In this document: positions 1 through 8,499 of the stretch, one piece after another
How positions within the stretch are numbered: position 1 is the first letter of the stretch
How the letters are laid out: each line of letters opens with the position of its first letter
Assembly: GCF_003330725.1 (NCBI RefSeq)
Contig: NZ_CP030840.1
Location: forward strand, 558,001-622,000
DNA length: 64,000 nucleotides
Source of the DNA: Acidisarcina polymorpha
GTDB taxonomy: Bacteria > Acidobacteriota > Terriglobia > Terriglobales > Acidobacteriaceae
Direction: 5' to 3'
Notes under the pieces: generated by a model
The model's input: the letters and a program-made list of their open reading frames with translations, nothing else
What the model was told of the DNA's origin: nothing
Databases searched by the model: none
Translations under genes and position numbers: made by a program

Positions 1-2
1 TG

Positions 3-1970
3 TTACATGAGAAGTTGCATGGCGCATGGAAACCGACGAGTCCCATTCGGCTCTATATGCCGAAGGCTTCAAAGCTTCTCCGCCCGCTTTCCCTCCTCTC
101 CCTGGACGACCAGATCGTCCTTCAAGCGATTGCCAATGAGGTCGCCGAGCAGATGGCAGCGCGGCGTGCCGCTGTCGAACGAAATGTCGTCTTCAGCAAC
201 TGCCTGAACCCTGATCCGAGGTCGATCTTCTTCCTTCAGGACTGGCGCCGCACCTATGGCGGGTTCTCGACGCGCCTCGGTCGTCACCTCATGGCCGGGA
301 ACCACTGGATCGCACATTTTGACTTGGCTGCGTTCTATGAGACTATCTCTCACCGTGCGCTGCAAAGCATCGTGGCTCCATCTGGTGGGAGCAGCGAAGT
401 TTGGAAACTCATCCGGGACTGGCTGTGCGTTTGGACCTCTGGCGCCGGCGGCATCCCCGTGGACCATGGCATCCCGCAAGGGCCAGTGGCTTCGGACTTC
501 CTCGCGGAGGTATTTCTTCTTCCACTCGACGAAGCGATGGTGAAGGCTGGAATCCCGTATATCCGCTACGTCGACGACATCCGCGTTCTAGCTCGCACCG
601 AGGAGCAAGTTCGCAAGGCCGCAATCATTCTCGAGATGGAGTGCCGGCGCTGGAGCCTTATACCGCAGAGTTCGAAGTTTAGTGTGATGTACGCGGCGAC
701 GCTTGCAGACGCGCTAGGCACGCTTCCCAGCATCGCCGAATCAACGGGCAAGACGGACGACGAGGCCGAGCTTGACGATGATTCGGCGGTCGCAGTGTTC
801 AACGACGCGGTTGGGGGCCGGCCGCTGCGAGTGAAGGACAAGAGCCGTCTTCGTTTCGTCCTCTACCGAGCGGGTGCATCACGGAAAATACTCGCCACGA
901 CCTTGAAACTTCTTCCTTCGCACCCAGAGCATATCGATGCCTTCGCGGCGTATTTCCAGAACTATTCCAGGTCGCGGCCGATCATGACCAAGGTTCAAGC
1001 GATGCTGACCCAAGGAGTTCTGTACGACTATGTCGAAGGCGAACTCTGGCTCTTGGCTGCTCGCTTGGGGAAGCCCAGCGATCTTACAGCGTTGCTGCCG
1101 ATCGCCCGTCGGCGCGCCAGAACCGGACACCTCTCGTTTCCCATCCAGCGTGCACTTCTTGCTTTCTTCCTGACGTGCAGGAATGCTGGCGTCGTTCCCG
1201 CGACCCGCGTCCTCAACAAGCTCCGTACCAGTACCGCATATGTTCAGTCGCTCGTTATACCGCACCTCGCGGATGACGACTACGAGCGCGGCGGTGTGGT
1301 CGCTGACCTTATTGAACAGCACGCACCGGCTGCGGGGATGGTGCTGGCTGAAGAGTTAGTGCAGCGCGATATTTCTACGCAGAATTTGAGGTTACGAGTT
1401 AATCGGATCCCACCCGAGACCAAGAACGTCTTCAAGGGACTGGGTTTGATCGGCGCCACTCGCAATACGAGATTTGACCAGATTGGCGACGTGATCCGCA
1501 CAAGATTCGGGCTGCGCTATTGGCGAGGCTGGAAGCCACTTCTCGATGCGAATTTTCAGCACGCGCTCAACCTGCTCCTGAACGCCGACAGCAAGTTCTA
1601 TTCGGATAGGTCCGGCTGGCTCGCATCCCAGAACTCGTTCAACGATGCCGTCTTTCGCGCCTTCCAGAAGTATCTGGCGGACAACAACCTGGCTGGTGCC
1701 ATGCCGTTGGTGGATGGGAGCGGGCAAAAACTCAGGACGTTCGGTCAGCTCCTGGACGCTAACGCCGCCTTCGCGCGCGAGTTTATCGCGATCGCGACGG
1801 CGCTCAGAGCTGCAAACGATCGCCGTAATCGTATTCCTGACAGCCATCCATTCGAAACCAAGGGTGGCAAGCAGACGAAGCACCTTCAATCGCGGGAGCG
1901 GGACGCATTGAAGGCACAGTTGGCAACTGCGTACAACGGCATCATGGATTTTCTCGATGCGCAGCCATAA
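3..1970 (+). CDS. Reverse transcriptase, DRT/unknown-group (UG) type, 5' end cut by window edge
   Basis: RNA-directed DNA polymerase of the prokaryotic defence-associated kind. The frame stays open to the left edge; the first usable start is TTG at 15, but the conserved RT1 segment (PK...R..L near residues 16-32 from that start) begins almost at once, so N-terminal residues probably lie outside the window. Visible palm motifs are HFDLAAFYETI with Asp103, GIPQGPVAS (RT4), and the catalytic box YVDD at residues 185-188. After about residue 300 there are no group II intron maturase (X/HNH) motifs, only a long helix-rich C-terminal region of roughly 350 residues. This is the layout of Abi-like and UG reverse transcriptases (DRT systems) that act in phage defence. 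The exact UG class cannot be assigned by eye. A retron RT is less likely because of the long C-terminus and the absence of an obvious VTG segment. Family call firm, defence role inferred. Confidence 0.85.
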   Translation, partial: LHEKLHGAWKPTSPIRLYMPKASKLLRPLSLLSLDDQIVLQAIANEVAEQMAARRAAVERNVVFSNCLNPDPRSIFFLQDWRRTYGGFSTRLGRHLMAGNHWIAHFDLAAFYETISHRALQSIVAPSGGSSEVWKLIRDWLCVWTSGAGGIPVDHGIPQGPVASDFLAEVFLLPLDEAMVKAGIPYIRYVDDIRVLARTEEQVRKAAIILEMECRRWSLIPQSSKFSVMYAATLADALGTLPSIAESTGKTDDEAELDDDSAVAVFNDAVGGRPLRVKDKSRLRFVLYRAGASRKILATTLKLLPSHPEHIDAFAAYFQNYSRSRPIMTKVQAMLTQGVLYDYVEGELWLLAARLGKPSDLTALLPIARRRARTGHLSFPIQRALLAFFLTCRNAGVVPATRVLNKLRTSTAYVQSLVIPHLADDDYERGGVVADLIEQHAPAAGMVLAEELVQRDISTQNLRLRVNRIPPETKNVFKGLGLIGATRNTRFDQIGDVIRTRFGLRYWRGWKPLLDANFQHALNLLLNADSKFYSDRSGWLASQNSFNDAVFRAFQKYLADNNLAGAMPLVDGSGQKLRTFGQLLDANAAFAREFIAIATALRAANDRRNRIPDSHPFETKGGKQTKHLQSRERDALKAQLATAYNGIMDFLDAQP

Positions 1971-2013
1971 TGCGGCCCGAGGTTCGGTAGACCTCTGATT
2001 ACGGCGTGACTTT

Positions 2014-2280
2014 GTGGATGCCGCTGTTGCAGCGTCCTCTGTCCGGCCGTTTCTCCAACTCATAATTGTTCTTGCTGTACTGCAATGGTTTCTGGAGAAG
2101 AGAGGCATACAGGTCTCCTTCATTCAACTGGGATAGGGCTGGGACGCGCTCCTATTAGTTGCACTGATCGTAATCTTCACGTTCTGCTTGGTTTCCCTAT
2201 CTGGCATGGAGGATAGAGGGATCAAGGAAGCCCCGCTGGTCGTGATTGCCTTCTACTTCGGCTCCGCGAAAAAGAAGTGA
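2014..2280 (+). pseudogene. Small two-helix membrane protein ORF with an in-frame TAG, beside the reverse transcriptase
   Basis: One reading frame (codons in phase with 2026) encodes a coherent peptide interrupted only by TAG at 2134-2136. The first part has a hydrophobic helix (FLQLIIVLAVLQWFLEK), the second a stronger helix (ALLLVALIVIFTFCLV) and a tail ending in PLVVIAFYFGSAKKK before TGA at 2278. GTG at 2014 is the only evident start and has no convincing ribosome site. The reverse transcriptase stop overlaps an ATG (TAATG, 1968-1972), but that ATG is in another frame and reaches a stop after six codons, so a lost coupled start is possible. Small membrane proteins are known effectors next to some retron reverse transcriptases. 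I cannot name the family. It may be a pseudogene, an amber read-through or a sequencing error. Confidence 0.4.
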
Positions 2281-2496
2281 TCCACAATTCAGCACCCTTC
2301 TGCACCCATAGCGATTGAACTGCGAGTGCCTTGATCATTCGTTTCTGTGGGTTGCGAAATGGCCTGTTACAGACCTCTGCCGAACCCCGGCAGAGGTCGT
2401 AGACAGGCACTTCCTGCTCCGATTTCGATTGACGAGAACAGGCCAAGTCGCTCCTTGAGCAGTTTGAAGCAAACCCTAGGAATAGATCGTTATTGT

Positions 2497-3684
2497 TCAC
2501 GTGACTCGGACTGCTTGGCCCATCCTTCCAAAGGCCTTTCTGGCCTCTTCGACGGCCTCGGGCTCCTCGTACATGAAGATTCGCCATTCCTCTTCATGTC
2601 TGGCAAAGACCAGTCCGCACTGGGCCATCATCTCGCAGATCAGATCGTAGATAGGCGCAAACACTTCGATGGAGTCCCAAGCAAATTCCCGTAGCCAGAG
2701 TTCATGCAGGATACGTTCAAGCCGGGTCATTAGGTCTTTGACGGACGGTTTCTTTCGGAAGATCTCCTCGAGGTGCGGCGTGCGATCCTTTAGACTCCGT
2801 TCTATTCCGTGGACGTGGCCGAGCAGGTAACCGGCGCAGATAAAAACATCACCGAAGATTTGCTGAAGTTCGCGAAACACATCGCCGGCGCCGCGCCCTT
2901 CGCGATGTGCCTTGATCTGTTCCAATGCCGCTGCAAAGCTGTCTTCGATCGCCCGGCAGAGAATCCCTTCAAACTCCTCTACCGCTTCCGGGCGAAACAT
3001 CGCCGAGGACCGGCACGCAGCATATTCGCTCCAGACATCCATCGCCTTTAAGAAGGTCTGGCGCGAACGGTTGCCGCACTCCAGCGGCTTTCCATAGCTG
3101 TCGGGAAACATCCGGTAGAGATGGCTCTCGTGTTCCACATGCGCGGCTTCGTGGGCGATGCAGCCCAGCGCCAACCGCTGCATCTCCGGCTCCGGAGAGA
3201 GTGTCGATAACGCGAGACCGCGGCGCAACACGATATGGAAACGCAGGTCTCCCTCGCGGCGGACCGCAGCCGTCCGTGCCATCTCCATGACCTCCGGCTG
3301 TGGGTTCATCTCTAACGGAACCTGCCCTTGGGGAAGGTCTTGCAGGGCACACGCAGCCGCACGGCAGTCCGAGGTGACCGTCACGCCGTCCAACGCCTGC
3401 AACTCAATCCCGGAAAACGTGACGACGTAGAGTATTTCTTCGATGGCGACGGCCAGCGCGTCTTGTACTTCGGGTTCTTCAAAGCAGGAGAGATCAAGGC
3501 TGCATCGCTCCGGCAGCGGTAGACGTCCTCCACCTTTGGGCGCGAAGTTCAGTTCGCGAATAGCGCTCATCGCGGATACCCCGTCGCTCTCGCACATGGA
3601 ATTGTCATGCGCACAAAGCCGTGCCTCCATCGCTTTTCTAAGGGCAACACAAATCCCGGGCCCTTGGAGACCGGCACGAAGCAT
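2497..3684 (-). CDS. Uncharacterised HExxH metalloprotein
   Basis: I do not recognise the family. The 395-residue frame carries a zinc-peptidase-like motif at about residues 178-182 in the context CIAHEAAHVEHE, where two histidines and a glutamate could bind zinc and activate water. No signal peptide or membrane segment is visible, so it is probably cytoplasmic. The C-terminal half is rich in Glu, Arg and aromatic residues and looks helical. Other starts (Met30, Met39) are possible because no ribosome site stands out; the conserved-looking part begins near Met39. It converges on the reverse-transcriptase locus from the opposite strand and has no operon partner on its own side. A protease-type effector next to a defence gene is conceivable but is speculation; it may simply be a stand-alone peptidase. 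Confidence 0.6.
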   Translation of the reverse strand: MLRAGLQGPGICVALRKAMEARLCAHDNSMCESDGVSAMSAIRELNFAPKGGGRLPLPERCSLDLSCFEEPEVQDALAVAIEEILYVVTFSGIELQALDGVTVTSDCRAAACALQDLPQGQVPLEMNPQPEVMEMARTAAVRREGDLRFHIVLRRGLALSTLSPEPEMQRLALGCIAHEAAHVEHESHLYRMFPDSYGKPLECGNRSRQTFLKAMDVWSEYAACRSSAMFRPEAVEEFEGILCRAIEDSFAAALEQIKAHREGRGAGDVFRELQQIFGDVFICAGYLLGHVHGIERSLKDRTPHLEEIFRKKPSVKDLMTRLERILHELWLREFAWDSIEVFAPIYDLICEMMAQCGLVFARHEEEWRIFMYEEPEAVEEARKAFGRMGQAVRVT

Positions 3685-3790
3685 TTCGGGGAAATATTAT
3701 GCGGAACCAGCATAACTCCTCAATCAAAGGGGAGGGGAAAACGTCTGCGGTGCGCCCCCGCAAACAGCCCTATAACCCGATGTCGGGGAG

Positions 3791-3930
3791 TTCGAAAGCC
3801 GATAGACAGGCTCCTGCGGCCTTTAGCTTTAGGGGCCTGGACATACGCCACAGGCTCCCCGACGCCAAAAGGTCTAGGGAGTTGCTCAGAGCGCCCGGCG
3901 GCGCTCACTTGTCTATCGGGGTTTCGACAC
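3791..3930. repeat. Long-range imperfect inverted repeat
   Basis: The segment around 3791-3810 (TTCGAAAGCCGATAGACAGG) is nearly the reverse complement of 3910-3927 (TGTCTATCGGGGTTTCGA). The core CCGATAGACA / TGTCTATCGG is perfect and the flanks match with single-base slips. The arms enclose about 100 GC-rich bases with further short complementary pieces. It could fold as one long stem or be the two arms of a small non-autonomous element. Confidence 0.5.
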
Positions 3931-4299
3931 CCCAGAACGGTGCGTACCCGTTCCACCTCCATCATCGGTCATCTCCAATGCCTATGGCAATCGCCATCCA
4001 AGGGAGGGGTCTCCTCCCGCGCTGCGACTGCTCCGCATTCTTCGCTTCCCACCACAGCAGCCTGTTCCTGCCGCAAGGCGACCCTGACAATCAGGTGCGC
4101 TGCGCGCACGAATAGAAAACCAAACCTCGCTGAGGGCCGAATGTACCGGGATATGCGTTACCTTGTGGGCCTGAGACATCCGTTACAAGCCCCTTGCGGT
4201 GACGATGGATTGACTTGAAGGGCATGAAAAGACATACGTCCAGTCGTCGAGGCCGTGGGGATGTGGGGATGTGGGAATTCCGAAGGGATTCCAAAGGGG

Positions 4300-4336
4300 G
4301 TGGGAAGCCAGCTTCATGGCTTTCCATGCTTCCCAC
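4300..4336. repeat. Inverted repeat GTGGGAAGC / GCTTCCCAC
   Basis: Nine perfectly complementary bases at 4300-4308 and 4328-4336 flank a 19-base loop that contains an alternative inner stem (AAGCCA 4305-4310 with TGGCTT 4317-4322). No U-tract follows on either strand, so it is not a standard terminator. Confidence 0.5.
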
Positions 4337-4566
4337 ACGCTGTCACTTGCATGGGCTGTTTTTGTCAGATGACGTGGGAGCACTGGCTACACATCGAGCC
4401 GCAGCCGCAACGAACGCCTACTGTGATCGGTCGATGAGTGCCTTGGCGATTTCTCGCCAGCTGGACACGATAGCGGCTCACTTAGGATTGAAATATAGAC
4501 GAAGACCTTATCGACGTAAGCAAGAAACATTGCTCGACGACTGGACCTCTGGCCCGCTTAGTCCAA

Positions 4567-6303
4567 TCATTTCTGAGATAGTTCGTCGGCGATCCAGGCG
4601 GCCAGGTGAGAACGTAGTTCACCAAGAGGAACAACTCCCTCGTCCAGCACCGCACGGTTGAAGCGACGCAGGTCAAACCGAGCGCCTAGCCGCGCTTGCG
4701 CCTCGGCCCGCAGTGCTTTGATTTCCAGTCCGCCCGTGTCGTAGGAGGTAAGCTGTCCGGGCATCACGGCAATGCGGTCGATATAGTCGTTGGCCGCATC
4801 CGCCGAGAAGTGGCCGGAGGAAACCATGTAGTCCACCGCCTGCTGCCGCGTCCAATGGAGCGCGTGAAGGCCTGGATCGACGACCATGCCGCGCGCCGGC
4901 CACAGCCGGCGCATCACGGCAGCGTCCTCCGTATCGTAGATCTTGGCCTCTTCGCCCATAGTCTCCGCATACCGCGCCCACCCCTCTGCGTACGCGTCGT
5001 TATCGATCAGCTTAGACAACCGCGTTGCTGGTTGCAGTTGCCGTGCAAGGGCCTGCTGTAGATAGTGTCCGGGCACTGTTTCGTGAATCGTGACGATCTC
5101 CGCATCGGAGCGCGTTTCGGTACTCCAGTCACCCAGCTTAATCAGGAAGACAGCTGGTTTGCCGGGATCCGGCTGTCGTTGGAAACGAGACCCAACACCT
5201 GCATCCTCCTCAAAGGGTGATAGCGGCTGAATGACAACATCCTGCTCGGGCATCCCCGTAATGAGTTGCTCAGCCGTCACCTCCTTCGCCTGTTGAAGGA
5301 ACTGCTGCGAGAAGTTAAGAAGGTCGTCCTTCGATCGGAAGTGTTCCACGGGGTTGCTTTTGATCTTTGCCACGATCTTCGGCAGGTCTGTACTGCCGTA
5401 CTTCGCTTCTCCGATCTTTGCAATCTCCGCGACGTTCTCGCGCACCGTCTTCTCGCCAAGGTCGTAGATCTCCTCCGGTGTTCGCTCCAGCGTGGTACTT
5501 GAGCGAAGAAATGCTTGGTAGCAAGCAGCACCGTTAGGTAGATCGGAGATCGCGACGCCCTCCCTCGCCTTCGGCAGGTATTCCGTTTGAAGGAAGTCGC
5601 GGTACGACTTCAAGGCAGGATTGATCCGGTTTGCAACGATCTGGCGGAATGCGTTCTGAAAGGCAGCATTTCCACTTCGTTTCGCAGGCGAGTAGAAAAC
5701 TGACTGCCGCGGGTCTACAACCACCAGAGTATTCATTTGCTGGATCACTCTGCGCACGACAGACTGCGGCACAGAGTAGTGGAGCGAGAGCCCAACTCGG
5801 AGATTGGCAATCTCCACATCCAGGTATTGGGGCATGCTCCGCCAACGTCGCAGGGCCTGCTTACGCTCCTCGGCTGAATCCACGGGCTGCCTTTCAGCTA
5901 CCTCCGCAAACTCAGACTGCCAGCCATCAAAGTGGTTCACATTCCAAAGCTCCGTTTTGCATACTCGAAGCTGGAGATCGGATTCCAACCGCTCACGCAG
6001 ATTTACATAGGTAGCGCGGTCTGATTGAGCCAAGCTTGCGACTGGTAAAGCGAGAAGCGCTGTGAGATCCTCGCGTTCCTCCTGGTCATGCACTGAAAGC
6101 GCCTGGGGGCTTCGGTCCGCAAAGTGGCTGTGGTCACGGGTGGGAAAGCCATAGGAATAGGCTAAGGTTGGATCGTACTGAAGTTGCTGATCTACAAAAC
6201 GATCGGCAAGTTGGTTCAGCTTCGCAGCCGCCGTCTGTGAGTTACCACTCATGGGTATGAACAGCACGGCGAGCACGGCAGCTTTGACGGTCCAAGAGTC
6301 CAT
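4567..6303 (-). CDS. Secreted DUF885 family protein
   Basis: Member of the DUF885 family, exported proteins of about 570-600 residues with a peptidase-like HExxxGH motif. Here the motif is HETVPGHY at about residue 417 counted from the upstream GTG, followed by the family's AEGWARYAE segment. The N-terminus after ATG 6303 reads as a signal peptide (MDSW then a hydrophobic run ending near GNSQTA). A GTG at 6333 in the same frame would add ten residues and is less attractive. The length matches the family and no residue of the motif is lost. It is transcribed in the same direction as the SDR at 6554 but with about 250 bases between them, so co-transcription is uncertain. Function is probably periplasmic or cell-surface peptide hydrolysis; substrate unknown. 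Confidence 0.9.
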   Translation of the reverse strand: MDSWTVKAAVLAVLFIPMSGNSQTAAAKLNQLADRFVDQQLQYDPTLAYSYGFPTRDHSHFADRSPQALSVHDQEEREDLTALLALPVASLAQSDRATYVNLRERLESDLQLRVCKTELWNVNHFDGWQSEFAEVAERQPVDSAEERKQALRRWRSMPQYLDVEIANLRVGLSLHYSVPQSVVRRVIQQMNTLVVVDPRQSVFYSPAKRSGNAAFQNAFRQIVANRINPALKSYRDFLQTEYLPKAREGVAISDLPNGAACYQAFLRSSTTLERTPEEIYDLGEKTVRENVAEIAKIGEAKYGSTDLPKIVAKIKSNPVEHFRSKDDLLNFSQQFLQQAKEVTAEQLITGMPEQDVVIQPLSPFEEDAGVGSRFQRQPDPGKPAVFLIKLGDWSTETRSDAEIVTIHETVPGHYLQQALARQLQPATRLSKLIDNDAYAEGWARYAETMGEEAKIYDTEDAAVMRRLWPARGMVVDPGLHALHWTRQQAVDYMVSSGHFSADAANDYIDRIAVMPGQLTSYDTGGLEIKALRAEAQARLGARFDLRRFNRAVLDEGVVPLGELRSHLAAWIADELSQK

Positions 6304-6553
6304 TGCATGAGCATACCAAGGCGTAAATCTCACTCCGTCCGGTGAAGGGGCACGGAAGGATTGCTCGGGCGAGGTCGCCGTAAGTCTATAGTCTTCTGCA
6401 GAGAGTTTGTTTGGTGAGCACAGGCCAATGCGCTCATCCTCATTCGTTCAATAAGTGATTCGGCGATTTATTGCCAGCCAAGACAAAAGATTTATGGAGC
6501 AGGATGTTCTGAGGACGACCGTACGTCCTCGGAAACCGCTCGGCGCGCGAAAT

Positions 6554-7363
6554 TTAGCTGCGAGACGTGTAACGGGGCGCGGGCTGTGGCTGCTGCGATG
6601 CCGCGAGGAGTGTCTCAGACGCATCGACATACTTCTGCAGTAGGGTCTCGTCGTGCACGGAAGGTGCCGTGATGAATTCTCCATCATCCAACCCTTTCAA
6701 AGCGGCATCCACGCACGCTTCTGTATCCATGAGCGCGCCTTCACCAAGACTAGACATGGGGACACCCACGACGTCCCAGATCTCAGAAACCGTACCAGCG
6801 GGTGCGACGTACTGCAAGCGGATCTTCGTCTCGGCAAGCTGCAGCTTCAGGCCTTGCGTGAAATTCTGCACGTAGGCTTTGGTACCTCCATACGCCGGAA
6901 CCCAGGCAAAGCCGGCGAAGCCGACCACTGACCCAATGTTGATGATGGTTCCCGTATTCCGGTGAATAAAATTAGCTAGGACCGCCTTCGTAAGAACGGT
7001 GAGTGCCGTCACGTTGAGTGCGATGAGATTGGTGATGGTTTCGACTGAGACCTGGGCAACGGGTTCGACACTGGAGGTGCCTGCGTTGTTCACGAGCATC
7101 GTGATCGCGGTATCGGCGCTGATACGCTCGGATGCTTTGGCCAATCCATCAGGGCCGGCGAGATCGACTGCAAGCACGTGAACCTGCACGGGGTAACGGG
7201 ATTGCAATTCAGTGGCGATCGCCTCTAATCGGTCCTCTCGCCGCGCGACGAGAAGAAGATCGTAGCCGCGTGCGGCGAGGCGCTGCGCATACACCTTGCC
7301 AAGGCCTGATGATGCGCCCGTGACTACTGCTGTGCCGAGAGAACTTGGATTTGCCTGATTCAA
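6554..7363 (-). CDS. SDR family NAD(P)-dependent oxidoreductase, TetR-linked
   Basis: Classical short-chain dehydrogenase. The cofactor loop TGASSGLG lies near the N-terminus, the NNAG motif follows, then the catalytic Ser (GSVVGF context) and Tyr-x-x-x-Lys (YGGTK). I chose TTG at 7363 because AGGAG sits seven bases upstream and the protein then begins just before the Rossmann strand; the longer frame to 7462 would run through the operator region. It is divergent from the TetR regulator at 7494 with a palindrome in the short gap, a common arrangement for a regulator-controlled detoxifying or metabolic reductase. Substrate cannot be read from sequence. Most similar in style to the DltE/YqjQ-like broad-specificity SDRs. 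Confidence 0.9.
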   Translation of the reverse strand: MNQANPSSLGTAVVTGASSGLGKVYAQRLAARGYDLLLVARREDRLEAIATELQSRYPVQVHVLAVDLAGPDGLAKASERISADTAITMLVNNAGTSSVEPVAQVSVETITNLIALNVTALTVLTKAVLANFIHRNTGTIINIGSVVGFAGFAWVPAYGGTKAYVQNFTQGLKLQLAETKIRLQYVAPAGTVSEIWDVVGVPMSSLGEGALMDTEACVDAALKGLDDGEFITAPSVHDETLLQKYVDASETLLAASQQPQPAPRYTSRS

Positions 7364-7420
7364 TTGAATGCTCCTGAAACATGGGTGCGGCGGAGCGCAG
7401 CCCGATCGGGTGCATTTTCC

Positions 7421-7480
7421 TACCGTACGGTAAAGGATGAACCCGGAGCCGCTTGGATTCACGAATTAAACCAAACGGTA
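7421..7480. promoter_or_regulatory. Divergent SDR/TetR control region with palindromic operator
   Basis: TACCGTACGGTA at 7421-7432 is a perfect 12-base palindrome. A related site ACCAAACGGTA lies at 7470-7480, 14 bases before the TetR start, and shares the CGGTA half. Two copies between a divergent TetR gene and its SDR neighbour fit autoregulation plus control of the SDR. Binding is inferred. Confidence 0.65.
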
Positions 7481-7493
7481 GAAAATATCTCCG

Positions 7494-8147
7494 ATGCCCT
7501 CTTTGCGGCGTCTAATTCTAACCATGGACCGCGAATCAAGACCGCAAAAGAAGACCGGGCCGGGGCGCCCGCGCAGCTTCGACCGCGAGATAGCCCTGCG
7601 TGCCGCCATGCTTCTTTTCTGGGAACAGGGCTTCGACGGAACGTCGTATACGGACCTCACAAGAGCCACCGGCATGAGCAAGCCAACGATCTATGCAACA
7701 TTTGGGGACAAGATTGAGCTCTTCCGGAAAGCCATGACCTTCTATGCAGAGCAAGCGACGACGGTGTATCAGGAGGCTCTAGAACAGCCCACCGCGCGTG
7801 AAGCGGTCGAGGCATGTCTACGACTCGCGCGGGGACTGCACTACAAGACAGGGGAGCCCTTCGTCTGCTTCCTCGTGCAGGGAGCCCTCACAGGGAGTGC
7901 CGATACAAAGGAACTTCGCGCTGAGTTAGGCGCGCTACAGCGGCAGGCTACACAGCTTTTGCAGAAGCGTCTGGAACAAGGAAAGCGAAAGGGTGAACTC
8001 CCGTCAGGAGCAAACACCAAGGTCATGGCGGAGTACTTCACGTCGATTGTTACGGGGCTTTCTGTCCAAGCTTCTAATGGTGCATCTACTCGCGACCTGC
8101 ATCAAGTTATCGAAATGGCAATGGCGACATGGCCAAGTAAGGCTTAA
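7494..8147 (+). CDS. TetR/AcrR family transcriptional regulator
   Basis: The N-terminal helix-turn-helix is clear: residues about 25-70 contain GRPRSFDRE, AAMLLFWEQGFDGTSY and the recognition helix MSKPTIYATFGDK. The C-terminal ligand domain (about 140 residues) is of the TetR_C type seen next to SDR genes. At 217 residues it is a normal length. ATG 7494 is the first start; Met11 (7524) is an alternative and would leave more room for operator 2. It probably represses itself and the divergent SDR, releasing on binding a small hydrophobic or electrophilic ligand. The inducer is unknown. Confidence 0.92.
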   Translation: MPSLRRLILTMDRESRPQKKTGPGRPRSFDREIALRAAMLLFWEQGFDGTSYTDLTRATGMSKPTIYATFGDKIELFRKAMTFYAEQATTVYQEALEQPTAREAVEACLRLARGLHYKTGEPFVCFLVQGALTGSADTKELRAELGALQRQATQLLQKRLEQGKRKGELPSGANTKVMAEYFTSIVTGLSVQASNGASTRDLHQVIEMAMATWPSKA

Positions 8148-8499
8148 GAGATCAGACCGGCAGGTTTCGACCGGTGACTACAGGCCAATGCACATTTCCA
8201 GCGCGGCCTTTCTCAACGAGTGACTCGGGGATTTGACATCTATCCAAAACCTCATGTTTTGAAACGAGCGTGGTCGTTTGTCCTGTCACCCAGCCGTCGT
8301 GTCAGTGCTACACTAGTTGTGTCGGAAAAGGCAGACTTGGTTTGGTAAGCCCAAGTCCTTCTGGAAACGGAAGCTCTGATCATCTGCTTCGTGCAAATGA
8401 TCCCCACGACGAACAAAGGACGCAAAACGTCCACTTTGTTCGTCCGTGTGGTTCTGCAACCGACGAACCGCTCAGGTCGAACACCCCGAGGAGCGGTTC
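8148..8499 (+). promoter_or_regulatory. Intergenic region before the SDR/efflux pair
   Basis: This 352-base gap has no supported gene. It contains a -35-like TTGACA at 8233-8238 followed by an inverted repeat CAAAAC (8245-8250) / GTTTTG (8256-8261), which would place a regulator site across a promoter for the downstream pair. A GAGGAG ribosome site lies just before ATG 8500. Promoter assignment is tentative. Confidence 0.35.

Larger units (their letters stand above)
3685..4566. other. 882-base stretch without a supported gene
   Basis: Several overlapping open frames exist but none has a family signature, good start signal or consistent codon pattern. The stretch holds the inverted repeat at 3791-3930, a GGGAG...CTCCC hairpin near 4001-4017, G-rich tandem-like sequence around 4250-4275 and a second inverted repeat at 4300-4336. 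The look is of a mobile-element upstream region or a relic rather than a protein gene. Confidence 0.5.

Noticed and set aside
3-1970. Group II intron maturase reading of the reverse transcriptase
   Set aside because: No maturase X-domain or HNH motif and no intron-like RNA flanks visible within the window.
3699-4218. Overlapping plus-strand frames of 138 and 203 residues
   Set aside because: No family signature or ribosome site; frames overlap each other and include the inverted repeat, so they are probably incidental openings.
4215-4661. 148-residue plus-strand frame
   Set aside because: Runs into the antisense of the DUF885 gene; composition is unconvincing.
8303-8325. ACAC-TAGTT-GTGT dyad before the SDR/efflux pair
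   Set aside because: Four-base arms only; expected by chance.
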